From Opitutaceae bacterium (lineage in GTDB: Bacteria; Verrucomicrobiota; Verrucomicrobiia; Opitutales; Opitutaceae), in the NCBI GenBank assembly GCA_028280945.1, contig JANQKV010000056.1:1-64000 (forward strand): a stretch of 64,000 nucleotides of DNA. The letters run 5' to 3'. Shown here piece by piece: positions 46,551-55,505 of the stretch. Both the position numbers and the translations under genes were made by a program. Position 1 is the stretch's first letter. Each line of letters starts with the position of its first letter. The notes beneath the pieces are model-generated. The model did not search any database and had not been told where the DNA came from. It worked only from the letters and a program-made list of their open reading frames with translations.

Positions 46551-48029
46551 ATGCGAAGAATCCCCCTCCGGCTGGCGGTGGCATTTACTTTCGGGATAGG
46601 TTTGGCCGGTGTTTTGCCGGCCCAACAAAATCCGGGGCAGTCGCGTCGCCAGACGTCGGGCGATGATTGGTCCATCTCGGAATACAGCGGATCTCGTTCG
46701 GTGCAGGACGTGCGGGTGGCGATGGCTTCCAAGGGCTTCGCCTGGCTGAGCGGTTCTCCGGCGGACAACGAAAAACTGTCCATTGGCAAGAACGCCCAGT
46801 TCTTTGGATTTGTGGCGCTCCGTCTCGAAAGTGGTCGGGCGGCGAATCGTGGAGCATTGGGCAGAGCGTTCTTCGATTTGGCCACTTCGGATCAGCGGGA
46901 GATATTAACCGAGGCGGTTAGGCGGGAAACCCCATTGCTTGAAGCCTGGTGGGAAAGCCGTGCCCGGCTGCTGCGGCTTTATGAGAATCACCTTTACATG
47001 GGGGAAGAATTGGATCGCGACCGTTTGGAAGCGGCCGGGATCGAATTCTCCCGATTGGGCGTTTCCGTGGCTGTCATCGAGGCGAAGGCTTTTGCGCGAT
47101 TGGAGGATTCCCTGAGTGAAGCCCAGCTCGAAAAGCTCCACGCTTGGCGCGAAGACCCTGAGAAAACCAAGTCGTTGGCCGCGGAAATCCGAGTGGAGGC
47201 AACGGGTTTCGACCGGCGGGAGAACAAACAATTGGAGGATTTGTTTGCCAAGGCGTTCTCTTGGCTGACGGGAACTCCCGAGGACAACGAAATCATCCCC
47301 TTGGGCCAGCCCGCGCAGTTTTTCGGTTTTGTGTCCATCCGCCACAAGAGCGGGCACGCGGCTAGCCGGGGGCGAATCTCCAAGTCGTTCCAGGCCATCC
47401 TCTCTCACCGGCAGCGATCAGAGATCAAAAGGGCTGCTCGCGATCAGGAGTCGGTAGTCCGCCATTTTCTGAAGCAACGGCATCTCCTGCTGGGACAGTT
47501 GGCATTGCTACGATATGCTGCCGAAGACTTCGACGAAGCGCGGGTGCGGGAACTGGCTGCAGAAATGGGAAGGGCCGAGACAGAGGCCGGACGTATCGAG
47601 GCGGAGGCGTATCGCCGAATCCGCAACAGCATGACCGATGAGCAGGTGGAGGCGATGATGCGATTGCGCGGCGACTACATCGTGGATCCATCCGAGGTGG
47701 AGCTGTTGACTGATCGGGAACGCGGAGCGCGTTTGGCCGTGCTGTGCGCGGGATGCCACGGTCCGGCGGGGCAATACCAGAAGGGCATGTTGGCCCCGAA
47801 TCTGGATGGCATGTTTGATCGGCCCATCGCCTCGGCGGCTGACTTTGAATTTTCCCATTCCCTGATCGAACTCCGGGAAGAGCGGGGACCGGACTGGTCG
47901 GACGAGCTGCTCGAACACTACATCGCAAATCCCAAGGGTCTGGTGCCGGGCACCAAGATGGAATTTCAGGGATTACTGAATGCCAAAGACCGCGCGGTCC
48001 TGATTGATCATTTGAGACGAACTCGTTAA
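46551..48029 (+). CDS. Secreted c-type cytochrome with duplicated N-terminal domain
   Basis: 492 aa from ATG 46551. The signal peptide is MRRIPLRLAVAFTFGIGLAG, ending near LPAQQ. Two homologous helical segments start at residues about 61 and 234: KGFAWLSGSPADNEKLSIGK with NAQFFGFVALRLESG, and KAFSWLTGTPEDNEIIPLGQ with PAQFFGFVSIRHKSG. The C-terminal 100 residues form a class I cytochrome c: heme motif CAGCH at 399-403 and probable Met ligand in VPGTKMEF. Heme attachment and a periplasmic location are expected. The duplicated domain was not recognised. It is divergent from the ADOP array across 284 nt and may be unrelated to it functionally. Confidence 0.85.
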   Translation: MRRIPLRLAVAFTFGIGLAGVLPAQQNPGQSRRQTSGDDWSISEYSGSRSVQDVRVAMASKGFAWLSGSPADNEKLSIGKNAQFFGFVALRLESGRAANRGALGRAFFDLATSDQREILTEAVRRETPLLEAWWESRARLLRLYENHLYMGEELDRDRLEAAGIEFSRLGVSVAVIEAKAFARLEDSLSEAQLEKLHAWREDPEKTKSLAAEIRVEATGFDRRENKQLEDLFAKAFSWLTGTPEDNEIIPLGQPAQFFGFVSIRHKSGHAASRGRISKSFQAILSHRQRSEIKRAARDQESVVRHFLKQRHLLLGQLALLRYAAEDFDEARVRELAAEMGRAETEAGRIEAEAYRRIRNSMTDEQVEAMMRLRGDYIVDPSEVELLTDRERGARLAVLCAGCHGPAGQYQKGMLAPNLDGMFDRPIASAADFEFSHSLIELREERGPDWSDELLEHYIANPKGLVPGTKMEFQGLLNAKDRAVLIDHLRRTR

Positions 48030-48103
48030 CGAGTCCCGCTCACGGTAACGGATTTATTCTGATTGCTTTGACTGCCCGGATTCCGAACCGATGACGGGCA
48101 AGC

Positions 48104-49072
48104 ATGCCGCTGATTGAATCCACCTATCGAGCCCCTTGGGGGTTGGCCAATGGGCATGTCCAGTCGATCTGGCCGGCGGTGGGGCGGCGGGTGTCAGCGG
48201 TGCCCTGGGAGCGGGAGCGGATTGCAACGCCGGATAATGATTTTCTGGACTTGGATGTTTGGGCTTCGGGCCGGAATCGCGTGGCGGTTCTCTCACACGG
48301 CCTCGAAGGCAACAGCAACCAACCCTACATTCGCGGTATGGCCCATGCCCTGCACCGGCGGGGGTGGGATGTGGTGGCGTGGAATTGCCGGGGCTGCAGC
48401 GGCGAGCCCAATCGGCAACTGCGCTTCTACCACAGCGGCTCGTCCGATGACTTGGGCACGGTGGTGGATTACCTGCTGGCGGCGAGACCTTGGGCTGTGG
48501 TGGCTCTGGTCGGCTTCAGCTTGGGAGGGAACCAGACCCTCAAGTATTTGGGCGAGCGGGGCGACGCGGTGGATCCACGGATCATGGGAGCAGTGACGTT
48601 TTCCGTGCCCTGCGACCTGGCGGCGAGCTCAGTGCGACTGGGGGAGTGGCAAAACCGGATCTACATGGCGCGTTTCATGCGCACCCTGCGCGAAAAGGTG
48701 CGATGGAAGGCTGAACGATTCCCGGATCGACTCGACCTCAACGGATTGGACGCGGTGCGCACCTTTCGTGAGTTCGATGATCGCTACACCGCCCCGCTGC
48801 ACGGGTTCACCGATGCGTCGGACTATTGGGACCGGTGCGGGAGTATCCGCTTCGTGGAAGATATTGGGGTGCCGACACTGTTGGTAAACGCGGCCAACGA
48901 TCCGTTTCTGGCGGGACGGTGTTATCCCCGAGATTTGGCGGCCGATCATAGGTTCCTTCACTTGGAAGTGCCGGCATCCGGCGGGCATGTGGGGTTCATT
49001 ACCCGGGGAGAGGAATACTGGTCGGAAAGTCGGGCGGGGGAGTTTCTGGAGGATTTGGCAAGTAGTGCATAG
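48104..49072 (+). CDS. YheT/ABHD-like alpha/beta hydrolase
   Basis: 322 aa. It shows WGLANGHVQSIWPAVGRR at the N-terminus, as in the YheT group, then VLSHGLEGNSNQPYIRGMA (oxyanion region), the nucleophile elbow VGFSLGGNQTLKYLGE with Ser, the acid in NAANDPFLAG and the base His in ASGGHVGFI. Related enzymes act as esterases or thioesterases on unknown acyl substrates. The protein is cytoplasmic. A hairpin-rich repeat follows its stop, with no canonical terminator. Confidence 0.92.
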   Translation: MPLIESTYRAPWGLANGHVQSIWPAVGRRVSAVPWERERIATPDNDFLDLDVWASGRNRVAVLSHGLEGNSNQPYIRGMAHALHRRGWDVVAWNCRGCSGEPNRQLRFYHSGSSDDLGTVVDYLLAARPWAVVALVGFSLGGNQTLKYLGERGDAVDPRIMGAVTFSVPCDLAASSVRLGEWQNRIYMARFMRTLREKVRWKAERFPDRLDLNGLDAVRTFREFDDRYTAPLHGFTDASDYWDRCGSIRFVEDIGVPTLLVNAANDPFLAGRCYPRDLAADHRFLHLEVPASGGHVGFITRGEEYWSESRAGEFLEDLASSA

Positions 49073-49090
49073 TTTGATGCACGATTCAGC

Positions 49091-49340
49091 TTTTACAGAA
49101 GGCAACGAAGGGAACGAAGGCTTGGGAGCGGGGAGGCCCAGCTTGGTTTCCTTCGTTGGCTCCTATAACAAAGACCCAATTTTTACAGAAAGGAGCGGAA
49201 GATTGTGCTGCGGTGGGGCAGAGAGGTTTTCTACAGGAGTTAACCGAGAAAAGCAGAGGAGTGGCTTCCTTGACTTCGTTTCCTTCTGTAAAACTCAGCG
49301 TTGGAGTGGCTCTTTTTTGCTCCGTTTCCTCCTGTGAAAG
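49091..49340. repeat. Hairpin-rich intergenic repeat, copy B
   Basis: This fills most of the 397-nt gap between the hydrolase and doxX. TTTTACAGAAGGCAACGAAG is at 49091. A second TTTTTACAGAAAGGAGCGG lies near 49178, the reverse form CCTTCTGTAAAAC near 49290, and CCTCCTGTGAAAG at the right end. Internal GAGTGGCTTCCTTGAC and GTTTCCTTCGTTGGCTCC complete several facing arms. It appears to be two nested units. No gene is seen in it. Confidence 0.65.
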
Positions 49341-49469
49341 AGAGGCGCCGGAGTTTGTGCGGTTGCTGGCGCAGAGCCCTGCTTCTCTTGGGGTAACAAC
49401 CGGGATTAAACCCACTGCTTGCGTGCTCTCAGCAGAACCTGTCCAATCCTGCGCTCCCGTCTTCCTGCT

Positions 49470-49886
49470 ATGAACAAATTCCTTCGTCTTTCTTTCCTCC
49501 CTCAAAGCCGGGATCTCGCGCTGTTGCTGCTGCGTATTGGATTTGGCGGTTACATGCTGATTTTCCACGGCTGGGGTAAACTCATGGGTTGGTCCAAACT
49601 CAGCGGCGGTTTTCCCGATCCGCTGGGGGTGAGCTCACCGGTGAGTCTGGGATTGACGATTTTTGCCGAGGTCCTGATGGCGGCGCTGCTGATGATCGGA
49701 CTCTACACCCGGTTGTCTGCGCTCATCCTTACCTTCACCATGGGCGTGGCGTTCTTCATGGTGCACGGCGGCCAGCTTGCCGGCGAGGGCAACGGTGAAT
49801 TAGCGGCGATCTATGGTATCGCTTACCTCGCGCTCATCTTCACCGGTGGCGGCAAGTTTTCGGTCGACCAAAAAATGGGCGGCTGA
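49470..49886 (+). CDS. DoxX-family membrane protein
   Basis: 138 aa from ATG 49470 (MNKFLRLSFLPQSRDLALLL). Four transmembrane helices are apparent, with the family motifs LLRIGFGGYMLIFHGWGKLM, LTIFAEVLMAALLMIGLYTR and GGKFSVDQ near the end. DoxX proteins include a subunit of archaeal terminal oxidase, and most bacterial members are uncharacterised quinone- or redox-linked membrane proteins. Its stop is 6 nt from the end of the converging permease gene, with no terminator between. Confidence 0.9.
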   Translation: MNKFLRLSFLPQSRDLALLLLRIGFGGYMLIFHGWGKLMGWSKLSGGFPDPLGVSSPVSLGLTIFAEVLMAALLMIGLYTRLSALILTFTMGVAFFMVHGGQLAGEGNGELAAIYGIAYLALIFTGGGKFSVDQKMGG

Positions 49887-49892
49887 TCGGCG

Positions 49893-52376
49893 TCAGTCGG
49901 CACGGAGAGCTTTGACTGGGTCCGCCCGGGCAGCCCGCCAGGCGGGGACCAACGCCGCGCTCAGGCAAGCGAGGGTGGTCAGCAGCAGCACTCCCGAGTA
50001 GGCCGGCAGGCCTTGAGGCAATTCGTCGAAATTAAGCGCAGACGGAAGATAAACCGTCACAAAGGCGTAGCCGACGGCCAATCCGATCAGCGTCCCGGGA
50101 ACGACCTGCCAAGCGATGGGTTTGAGCACGTGGCTGATGATGTGACCCAATTGAGCACCCAAGGCGACTCTGACGCCGAACTCGCGGGTGCGCATGCGGG
50201 TGCTGAAACTCACCACCGAATACAATCCGGCGAAGGCGAGCAGCAGGGCACTGACCCCAAAAATCGTAAAAATATTGGTCAGCAGGGTGAGCATGCGCAG
50301 TTGGATCAACAGAACGTCCCCCACGGTGTGGACCGGCGTCTTGGGTGAATTGTGTGGGTCGAGTTCCCGCAACAAAGCCTCGATGGCGGGAATGTGCCGA
50401 TGCAGGTCACCGCTGCCGCGCATCATGAGTTGTTGGTTGCGATCCAGAATCTGGGTCGAGGGAAGAAACAACTCGCCGCGTGAAGGCTCCTCACCGAGCA
50501 CCGGGGCGGGGGCGATATCGGGCACCACACCCACCACGGTCATCCACGTGGTGTTTTCTTCAAACACGCCCCGCCAACGCTGGGGGACCGCCTGGGGGTC
50601 GGGAGATTGCAGTTGCTGGCCAATGGGATTTTCACGCGGCCAGTAGTGCTGGGCAAACCGCTGGCTCACCAGGCAGACCGGCATTCCCTCCTCGACATCG
50701 TGTTCGCTGAAGACCCGGCCTTGCAGGGGCTGGATGCGCAGCACGTCAAAATAATCCGGCGAAACAATCTGAGTATCGACGCGCTCAGGTGGAGCCTCTG
50801 GATCGCGCTCCAGGCTGGCAAAGCGAACCTCGCGCCGCGGTATGCCAAGAAAGTTGAAGCTGTTGGTGGTGGCCACCAAGTCGATGCCGTTGATCGCTTC
50901 CGCCCGGTCTTTGAACCGGCGCACGAAGGCATCCACATCCGCCTTGGTTTCGTAGTTGAAGGAAGTATTGGTCCGCAGATGCACGGTGAGCACCGCATCG
51001 GGATCGTAGGACCGCTCCCGGGTCTGGAGCTCCCGGAGGGTGAAGATCATCATGGTTGCCGTGACCAGCAGTGCCCCGGAAAGAGCGATCTGCAGGGTGG
51101 TCAGAGTTCGCGCCAATCGCCCGACATAGATGCCCGAAGACGTGCGCATGTCGTCCTTGAGCACGGTTATGGTATCGACCCGGGAAGCCCGCAGGGCGGG
51201 GATGAGGCTCGATCCAAACGTCGCCACGATCATGAAGCCGGCCGCACTTATCCACATGCGCCAGTCGATGTCCATGTGCCACCAGTAAGGGCGGAAGGAG
51301 TTGGCAGCGTAGAAATCCCAAATCAAGCCCGCTCCCCAGTAGGCCAACCCCAGCCCAACCACGATGCCGCCCAGGCAAATGACCAGTCCCTCGACCAGCA
51401 CATGCCCCACCAGAGCTCCCCGACTGGCGCCCAACGCGCTGCGGACGGCGAGCTCCCCGGAGCGCCGGGCGGTGCGGGCCATGACGAGGTTGGAAACGTT
51501 GGCGCAGGAGATCGCCAACACCATCAGGGCGAACCCCAGCATCAGCCAAAGCAGACGATTTTGCGTGGTCGAAACAAACGCGTCGTTGAACGCCTCCAAG
51601 TCGGAGGCGACGCGACGTTCGCCGATTTCAGGGTGGGTTTCGGCGAAGCGCGCGATGATGCCGTTGATCTCGGTTTCGGCTGATTGATTGGACACCCCGG
51701 GTTTCAATCGACCGATAACCCGAACCTGGGGCTGGGCATTCCATGGCCGGCCTTGCCACTGCGCCCATGGGGCGGGGAGCCACAGGTCGTGGGTCGATGG
51801 AAATCGGAATCCCTCGGGCATCACCCCAATGATGGTGAAGGGGCGGCCGTTGAGGATCACATCCTGGCCGAGAGCCGAAGCTTCCCCACCGTAGTGACGT
51901 TGCCACATGTCGTGTGAAATGATGGCCTTGGTATCAGCTCCGGGGACCTGATCGTCCGGTGTAAACATCGAGCCCAGCAAAGGACGGACGCCACAAAGTC
52001 CAAACAGCGATGAATCCACCCGTGCTGCGACAACGCGCTGGGCCAGCTCAGTCCCGTTGGGATTGCTGAATGCGGGAAACCAGTCCTGGAAAATGGCGAT
52101 GCCGTCGAAGCTTTGGACCTCTGCGGCCAAGGTTTGGGCCTCGAGCAATGTATAGGGCAGGCGCGAGGTGGGCCCCCTTTCCAGATCACGCTGCAGCAGG
52201 ACCTGCAGGTCGGAGCCGGCGGCGGCGGGTTTGCTCCACAACACGCCGTTGATCTGGGTGAGCATGGTGAGCGAAAGCCCCAGGCCAATGCCCATCACGA
52301 TCACGGCCATGAGGGAGTTGGACCAGTCCTTGGTCAGAGTTCGAAAACTGAGGCGGAGATTCGCGAGCAAAGACAT
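49893..52376 (-). CDS. ADOP-like permease without the N-terminal extension
   Basis: 827 aa. It starts directly at MSLLANLRLSFRTLTKDWSN, before TM1 (LMAVIVMGIGLGLSLTMLTQ). The roughly 60-residue EExxxHIExET/DARTEEVRD extension of the six clustered paralogues is missing. The two FtsX domains are present (GELAVRSALGASRGALVG, RTREFGVRVALGAQLGHI), as is the usual end DPVKALRAD. It stands alone, convergent with doxX and downstream of the phosphatase in the same direction across 131 nt. No ATPase or PadR gene adjoins it. Confidence 0.92.
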   Translation of the reverse strand: MSLLANLRLSFRTLTKDWSNSLMAVIVMGIGLGLSLTMLTQINGVLWSKPAAAGSDLQVLLQRDLERGPTSRLPYTLLEAQTLAAEVQSFDGIAIFQDWFPAFSNPNGTELAQRVVAARVDSSLFGLCGVRPLLGSMFTPDDQVPGADTKAIISHDMWQRHYGGEASALGQDVILNGRPFTIIGVMPEGFRFPSTHDLWLPAPWAQWQGRPWNAQPQVRVIGRLKPGVSNQSAETEINGIIARFAETHPEIGERRVASDLEAFNDAFVSTTQNRLLWLMLGFALMVLAISCANVSNLVMARTARRSGELAVRSALGASRGALVGHVLVEGLVICLGGIVVGLGLAYWGAGLIWDFYAANSFRPYWWHMDIDWRMWISAAGFMIVATFGSSLIPALRASRVDTITVLKDDMRTSSGIYVGRLARTLTTLQIALSGALLVTATMMIFTLRELQTRERSYDPDAVLTVHLRTNTSFNYETKADVDAFVRRFKDRAEAINGIDLVATTNSFNFLGIPRREVRFASLERDPEAPPERVDTQIVSPDYFDVLRIQPLQGRVFSEHDVEEGMPVCLVSQRFAQHYWPRENPIGQQLQSPDPQAVPQRWRGVFEENTTWMTVVGVVPDIAPAPVLGEEPSRGELFLPSTQILDRNQQLMMRGSGDLHRHIPAIEALLRELDPHNSPKTPVHTVGDVLLIQLRMLTLLTNIFTIFGVSALLLAFAGLYSVVSFSTRMRTREFGVRVALGAQLGHIISHVLKPIAWQVVPGTLIGLAVGYAFVTVYLPSALNFDELPQGLPAYSGVLLLTTLACLSAALVPAWRAARADPVKALRAD

Positions 52377-52507
52377 GGCGGAGGGAATTGCGGGTGGGGC
52401 AGGAAGGAGCCCGCATCATGCCTTTTTTCACGTTCCCACAACAGGCTCCGCCGGGCGGACCGTTAGGTGGAGCCGCACGCGTGCGAGCGATGACAAAATC
52501 AGCCGGT

Positions 52508-54385
52508 TTATTCGTCCGATATTTCCACCGTTGGCCGGTCCCGTCCGATTTCCACAGCGAACGGACCTTCGCTGAAGACCGGCAGGTGTTGGGGGCCGAC
52601 CGACGTCCGTCGCACGTAGAGCAATTCACCCGAAGACTTGTCGGTCACCGCGATGACCGGGCGTTCGCCGAAGTCATCCGGCACGTCGACGCGGAGCAGG
52701 CCGGTGGCCTGGCGGCCGTCGTTGTCAGCCACGTTAAGCCGGATCGGCCAGCCCGGCACCTGATTGGCGGGTGAGCCGGGTTTGGAGAGGCGCGGCCAGA
52801 ACTCAAAGGCGATGTCGCCGGTTGACTTCACAAAGCGGGCAATCCCGAAACCGTCGGCTTTGCCGTTATCGCCCTCGCCGGGATTGGTGTAGCTCAGCAT
52901 GGTGATCTTATTGCCCAGGCCGTCCTCATAGTCGCCGGTCCACGGCAAAGCCGAATCAGGATCATGGTTGGCCCCAGCGGTCCCCTCGAGCGGTTGCCAG
53001 CGGCGGATGTAGTAGTTGTTCACGATGGCGGGACCAGTCAGGGCAAAGGGACCGTCGCGCCATGACTCGATGCCGTGCTGGATGGCCACCGTGAGGTGCT
53101 GGTCGCCGGCGAGATGAGCGGCGCGGGCTTGGCGCAAGCGTCGCAAAGCGGCATCGCGTCCGGCCTGGGGCCACGCATTGGAGTCGAGGTCGGCCAGCAG
53201 GCGGTTGCCCCTGCGACCATGCAGATGGACTGCCCCGGCGAAAGCGGTCTGTGACAGGGCGGCTTTGATCTTTGCGCCTTCCCAGTCCCGCACCCACTCA
53301 TCGAGGAAGGCGAGCTGCCGGTCGCCCAATAACTTAAGGCCGGGAAGGTTAACCGCGCTGCGATCATAATCGGGGTCATTGATGTGGTCGGGCCGGGGTC
53401 CCATGGGGGGGATCGTGCCGGCGGGGCCGGTCTTGAATTTGCGGTCCTCGAGGATGGCGAAGTCCACCTCGCCAACTCGCAACCGGGTGTAGTAGACGCC
53501 GATGCCGCGCAGGATCGGGGTGGGGTCGAAGGCATCCGGCAGATGCCACGTCTGGCAACGCTCCACCATGTTCACATATTCGACGGGATAGTAGTAGCCA
53601 CCATCGCTGCCGGCGGGGCTGGAGGCCTTTTTGCCACCCGCACCCCAGATGTTCCCTTGGCCGACGTCGTGGTCGTCCGGAATGGTAATGGTTGGGCGGT
53701 CCCGGATGATGTTGCGGAACTGCCACCCCCACGCGAGCCAAGCGGCCGTGTGATGCCGGTGGTCGTAACTTTGATCGCCGGCAAAAAACAACAAGTCGGG
53801 GTCGTGATGCAGCAGGTGGCGCACGATGTTGGCCCGATCGCCGCGGTCCCCGTTGGAGTTGCAGGACAGCACCGCCACGACGATCTCGTCCTGATCAACC
53901 GGGTCCGGCCGGATATGTCCGGAAAAACTGGATACGTCGCCCAGGCTCACCCGGTAGTCGGCCGACCGCTCACTGTCCCAATCGTCGACGCGGAAATGAG
54001 CGGACCAACCCGGGTAGAGCACGGGGGATGTCCCCACGGTCTCCCAGGCGCCGTTGGCATCGCGCAGCTCGAGAATCACCTCCCGCGGTTCATCCGGCAG
54101 CAGTGGGGCCAGCTGGGCGGTGAGCTTCAGCACGCCGGCATCGTGCGTATAGAGGGCAAAGGCGACCGCGTCGCGGCGATCCCGGTCATGGATGTGTTGC
54201 AACTGCCAGGCTTGCCGGTCGGTTGGCCGGGGTTTCTCCCACCATTTGCCAGTGGCGGTGCCGTCCAAGTCAGAAAACTCCGGACCAAAGGGTTGGGCCG
54301 GGGGCAGTGCGGGGACGGTGATGGGGAATTCACCGGCGGACGCGAACAGGGCGGCCGCCAACAGGGGAGCGAGGTATCGTTTCAT
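52508..54385 (-). CDS. PhoD-like exported metallophosphatase
   Basis: 625 aa with signal peptide MKRYLAPLLAAALFASAGEF. An N-terminal beta domain (about 25-190) precedes the catalytic part, which contains VVAVLSCNSNGDRGDRANI, DPDLLFFAGDQSYDHRHH, TITIPDDHDVGQGNIWG and HLAGDQHLTVAIQHG. These are the metal-binding motifs of the PhoD/calcineurin-like group. It probably hydrolyses phosphate esters in the periplasm, though many such paralogues have no proven substrate. Unusually, there is a C-terminal domain of about 130 residues with FEFWPRLSKPG and later beta strands. The 22-nt gap upstream to the exchanger gene suggests cotranscription. Confidence 0.92.
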   Translation of the reverse strand: MKRYLAPLLAAALFASAGEFPITVPALPPAQPFGPEFSDLDGTATGKWWEKPRPTDRQAWQLQHIHDRDRRDAVAFALYTHDAGVLKLTAQLAPLLPDEPREVILELRDANGAWETVGTSPVLYPGWSAHFRVDDWDSERSADYRVSLGDVSSFSGHIRPDPVDQDEIVVAVLSCNSNGDRGDRANIVRHLLHHDPDLLFFAGDQSYDHRHHTAAWLAWGWQFRNIIRDRPTITIPDDHDVGQGNIWGAGGKKASSPAGSDGGYYYPVEYVNMVERCQTWHLPDAFDPTPILRGIGVYYTRLRVGEVDFAILEDRKFKTGPAGTIPPMGPRPDHINDPDYDRSAVNLPGLKLLGDRQLAFLDEWVRDWEGAKIKAALSQTAFAGAVHLHGRRGNRLLADLDSNAWPQAGRDAALRRLRQARAAHLAGDQHLTVAIQHGIESWRDGPFALTGPAIVNNYYIRRWQPLEGTAGANHDPDSALPWTGDYEDGLGNKITMLSYTNPGEGDNGKADGFGIARFVKSTGDIAFEFWPRLSKPGSPANQVPGWPIRLNVADNDGRQATGLLRVDVPDDFGERPVIAVTDKSSGELLYVRRTSVGPQHLPVFSEGPFAVEIGRDRPTVEISDE

Positions 54386-54406
54386 GGATGCCCCACTCGT
54401 GACAGA

Positions 54407-55342
54407 TCAGCCGCGAACCGTAAACAACCAACCGGTGTAAAGCAGATAAGCGAGGAACAGGGCCGCGCCTTCGCGACGGTCGATTTTGTGCCCGGTTTGA
54501 ACGAGCGGAAACAGCGCCAGGGTCAAGACCACCAACATCACGATGTCACCGGTCTGCAGGGCGATGAAGATGCCTCCGGCGGCAATGCCCGTGGCTCCCA
54601 GGATGCCCAGCAGGTTGAAGAGGCTGGAGCCCACCACATTACCGATGGCGACGTCGGTTTCGCCGTTTTTCACCGCGACGACGCTGATCGCGAGCTCCGG
54701 CAAGCTGGTGCCGATCGCCACGATCGTCAGGCCGATCAAGGTTTCACTCCACCCGAGCAGGCGCGCCATGGCCACCGCGCCTTCGACGAACATGTCCGAA
54801 CCGTAGAGCAAAAATACCAAACCGCCGATGGTAAACACCAGGGCGAGCGACAGGGGCAAGGGTTTGGGTTCGTCGCTGCCGAGGGATTGGTTGGGTTCTT
54901 TCCTGGCGCGAATCAGCGTTACGACGGTGTAGACGATCAAACCCAGCACAAGGAGTGCGCCCTCGATTTGGCCGAGGAAGGAGTTCACCAAAACCACCGC
55001 GGCAATGAGGGTCACGCCGATGAGAATCGGCACCTCGCGCCAGATCACCGAACGATCCGTGGTCAGGGGGCGGATCATGGCGCAGAAGCCGAGAATCAGT
55101 GCGAGGTTGCAGAGGTTGGAGCCGATGACATTACCGACCGCGATTTCGGCCGCATCGCGTTTGGCGGCCTGCAGGCTCACCACCAGTTCCGGCGCGCTCG
55201 TGCCGAAGGCAACCACGGTAAGGCCGATCACCAGGGGAGTGAGTCCCAACCTTAGAGCCAGGGCCGCGGATCCGCGCACCAGGACTTCCGCCCCGATGGT
55301 GAGGACGATCAAACCGATGATGAGCAGAAGAAACGGCGGCAT
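54407..55342 (-). CDS. CaCA-family Na+/Ca2+ exchanger (YrbG-like)
   Basis: 311 aa from ATG 55342 (MPPFLLLIIGLIVLTIGAEV). Upstream in-frame residues are hydrophilic and unlikely to belong. Ten hydrophobic segments are split into two inverted halves with alpha repeats: VVAFGTSAPELVVSLQAA with GNVIGSNLCNLALILG, and VAIGTSLPELAISVVA with GNVVGSSLFNLLGILG. The paired Glu residues in the two PEL motifs are the ion ligands. It exchanges sodium or protons for calcium at the inner membrane. It is divergent from the ABC-F gene across 163 nt. Confidence 0.94.
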   Translation of the reverse strand: MPPFLLLIIGLIVLTIGAEVLVRGSAALALRLGLTPLVIGLTVVAFGTSAPELVVSLQAAKRDAAEIAVGNVIGSNLCNLALILGFCAMIRPLTTDRSVIWREVPILIGVTLIAAVVLVNSFLGQIEGALLVLGLIVYTVVTLIRARKEPNQSLGSDEPKPLPLSLALVFTIGGLVFLLYGSDMFVEGAVAMARLLGWSETLIGLTIVAIGTSLPELAISVVAVKNGETDVAIGNVVGSSLFNLLGILGATGIAAGGIFIALQTGDIVMLVVLTLALFPLVQTGHKIDRREGAALFLAYLLYTGWLFTVRG

Positions 55343-55505
55343 GCTGAAGAGGACGCGCCAAAACGGGGCCTGGCGCGGCCAGTTGTCAAACTTCGGTTGC
55401 GGGATCAAAAAGCCGGAGGACCGCCATTCGGCGGGCTGGCGGCCAGTAATTCAGACTGGCATTGCCGTGGTCTCGCCTGCCACGTTGACCGGCTCGTTCC
55501 ACCAC

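Noticed and set aside
53384..55255. 623-codon plus-strand frame antisense to the phosphatase and exchanger
   Set aside because: Both minus-strand genes carry full catalytic motifs; the opposite frame has none.
55005..55505. N-terminal extension of the ABC-F protein
   Set aside because: It lies antisense to the exchanger gene and the family N-terminus begins at MPLLTINDL (ATG 55506).
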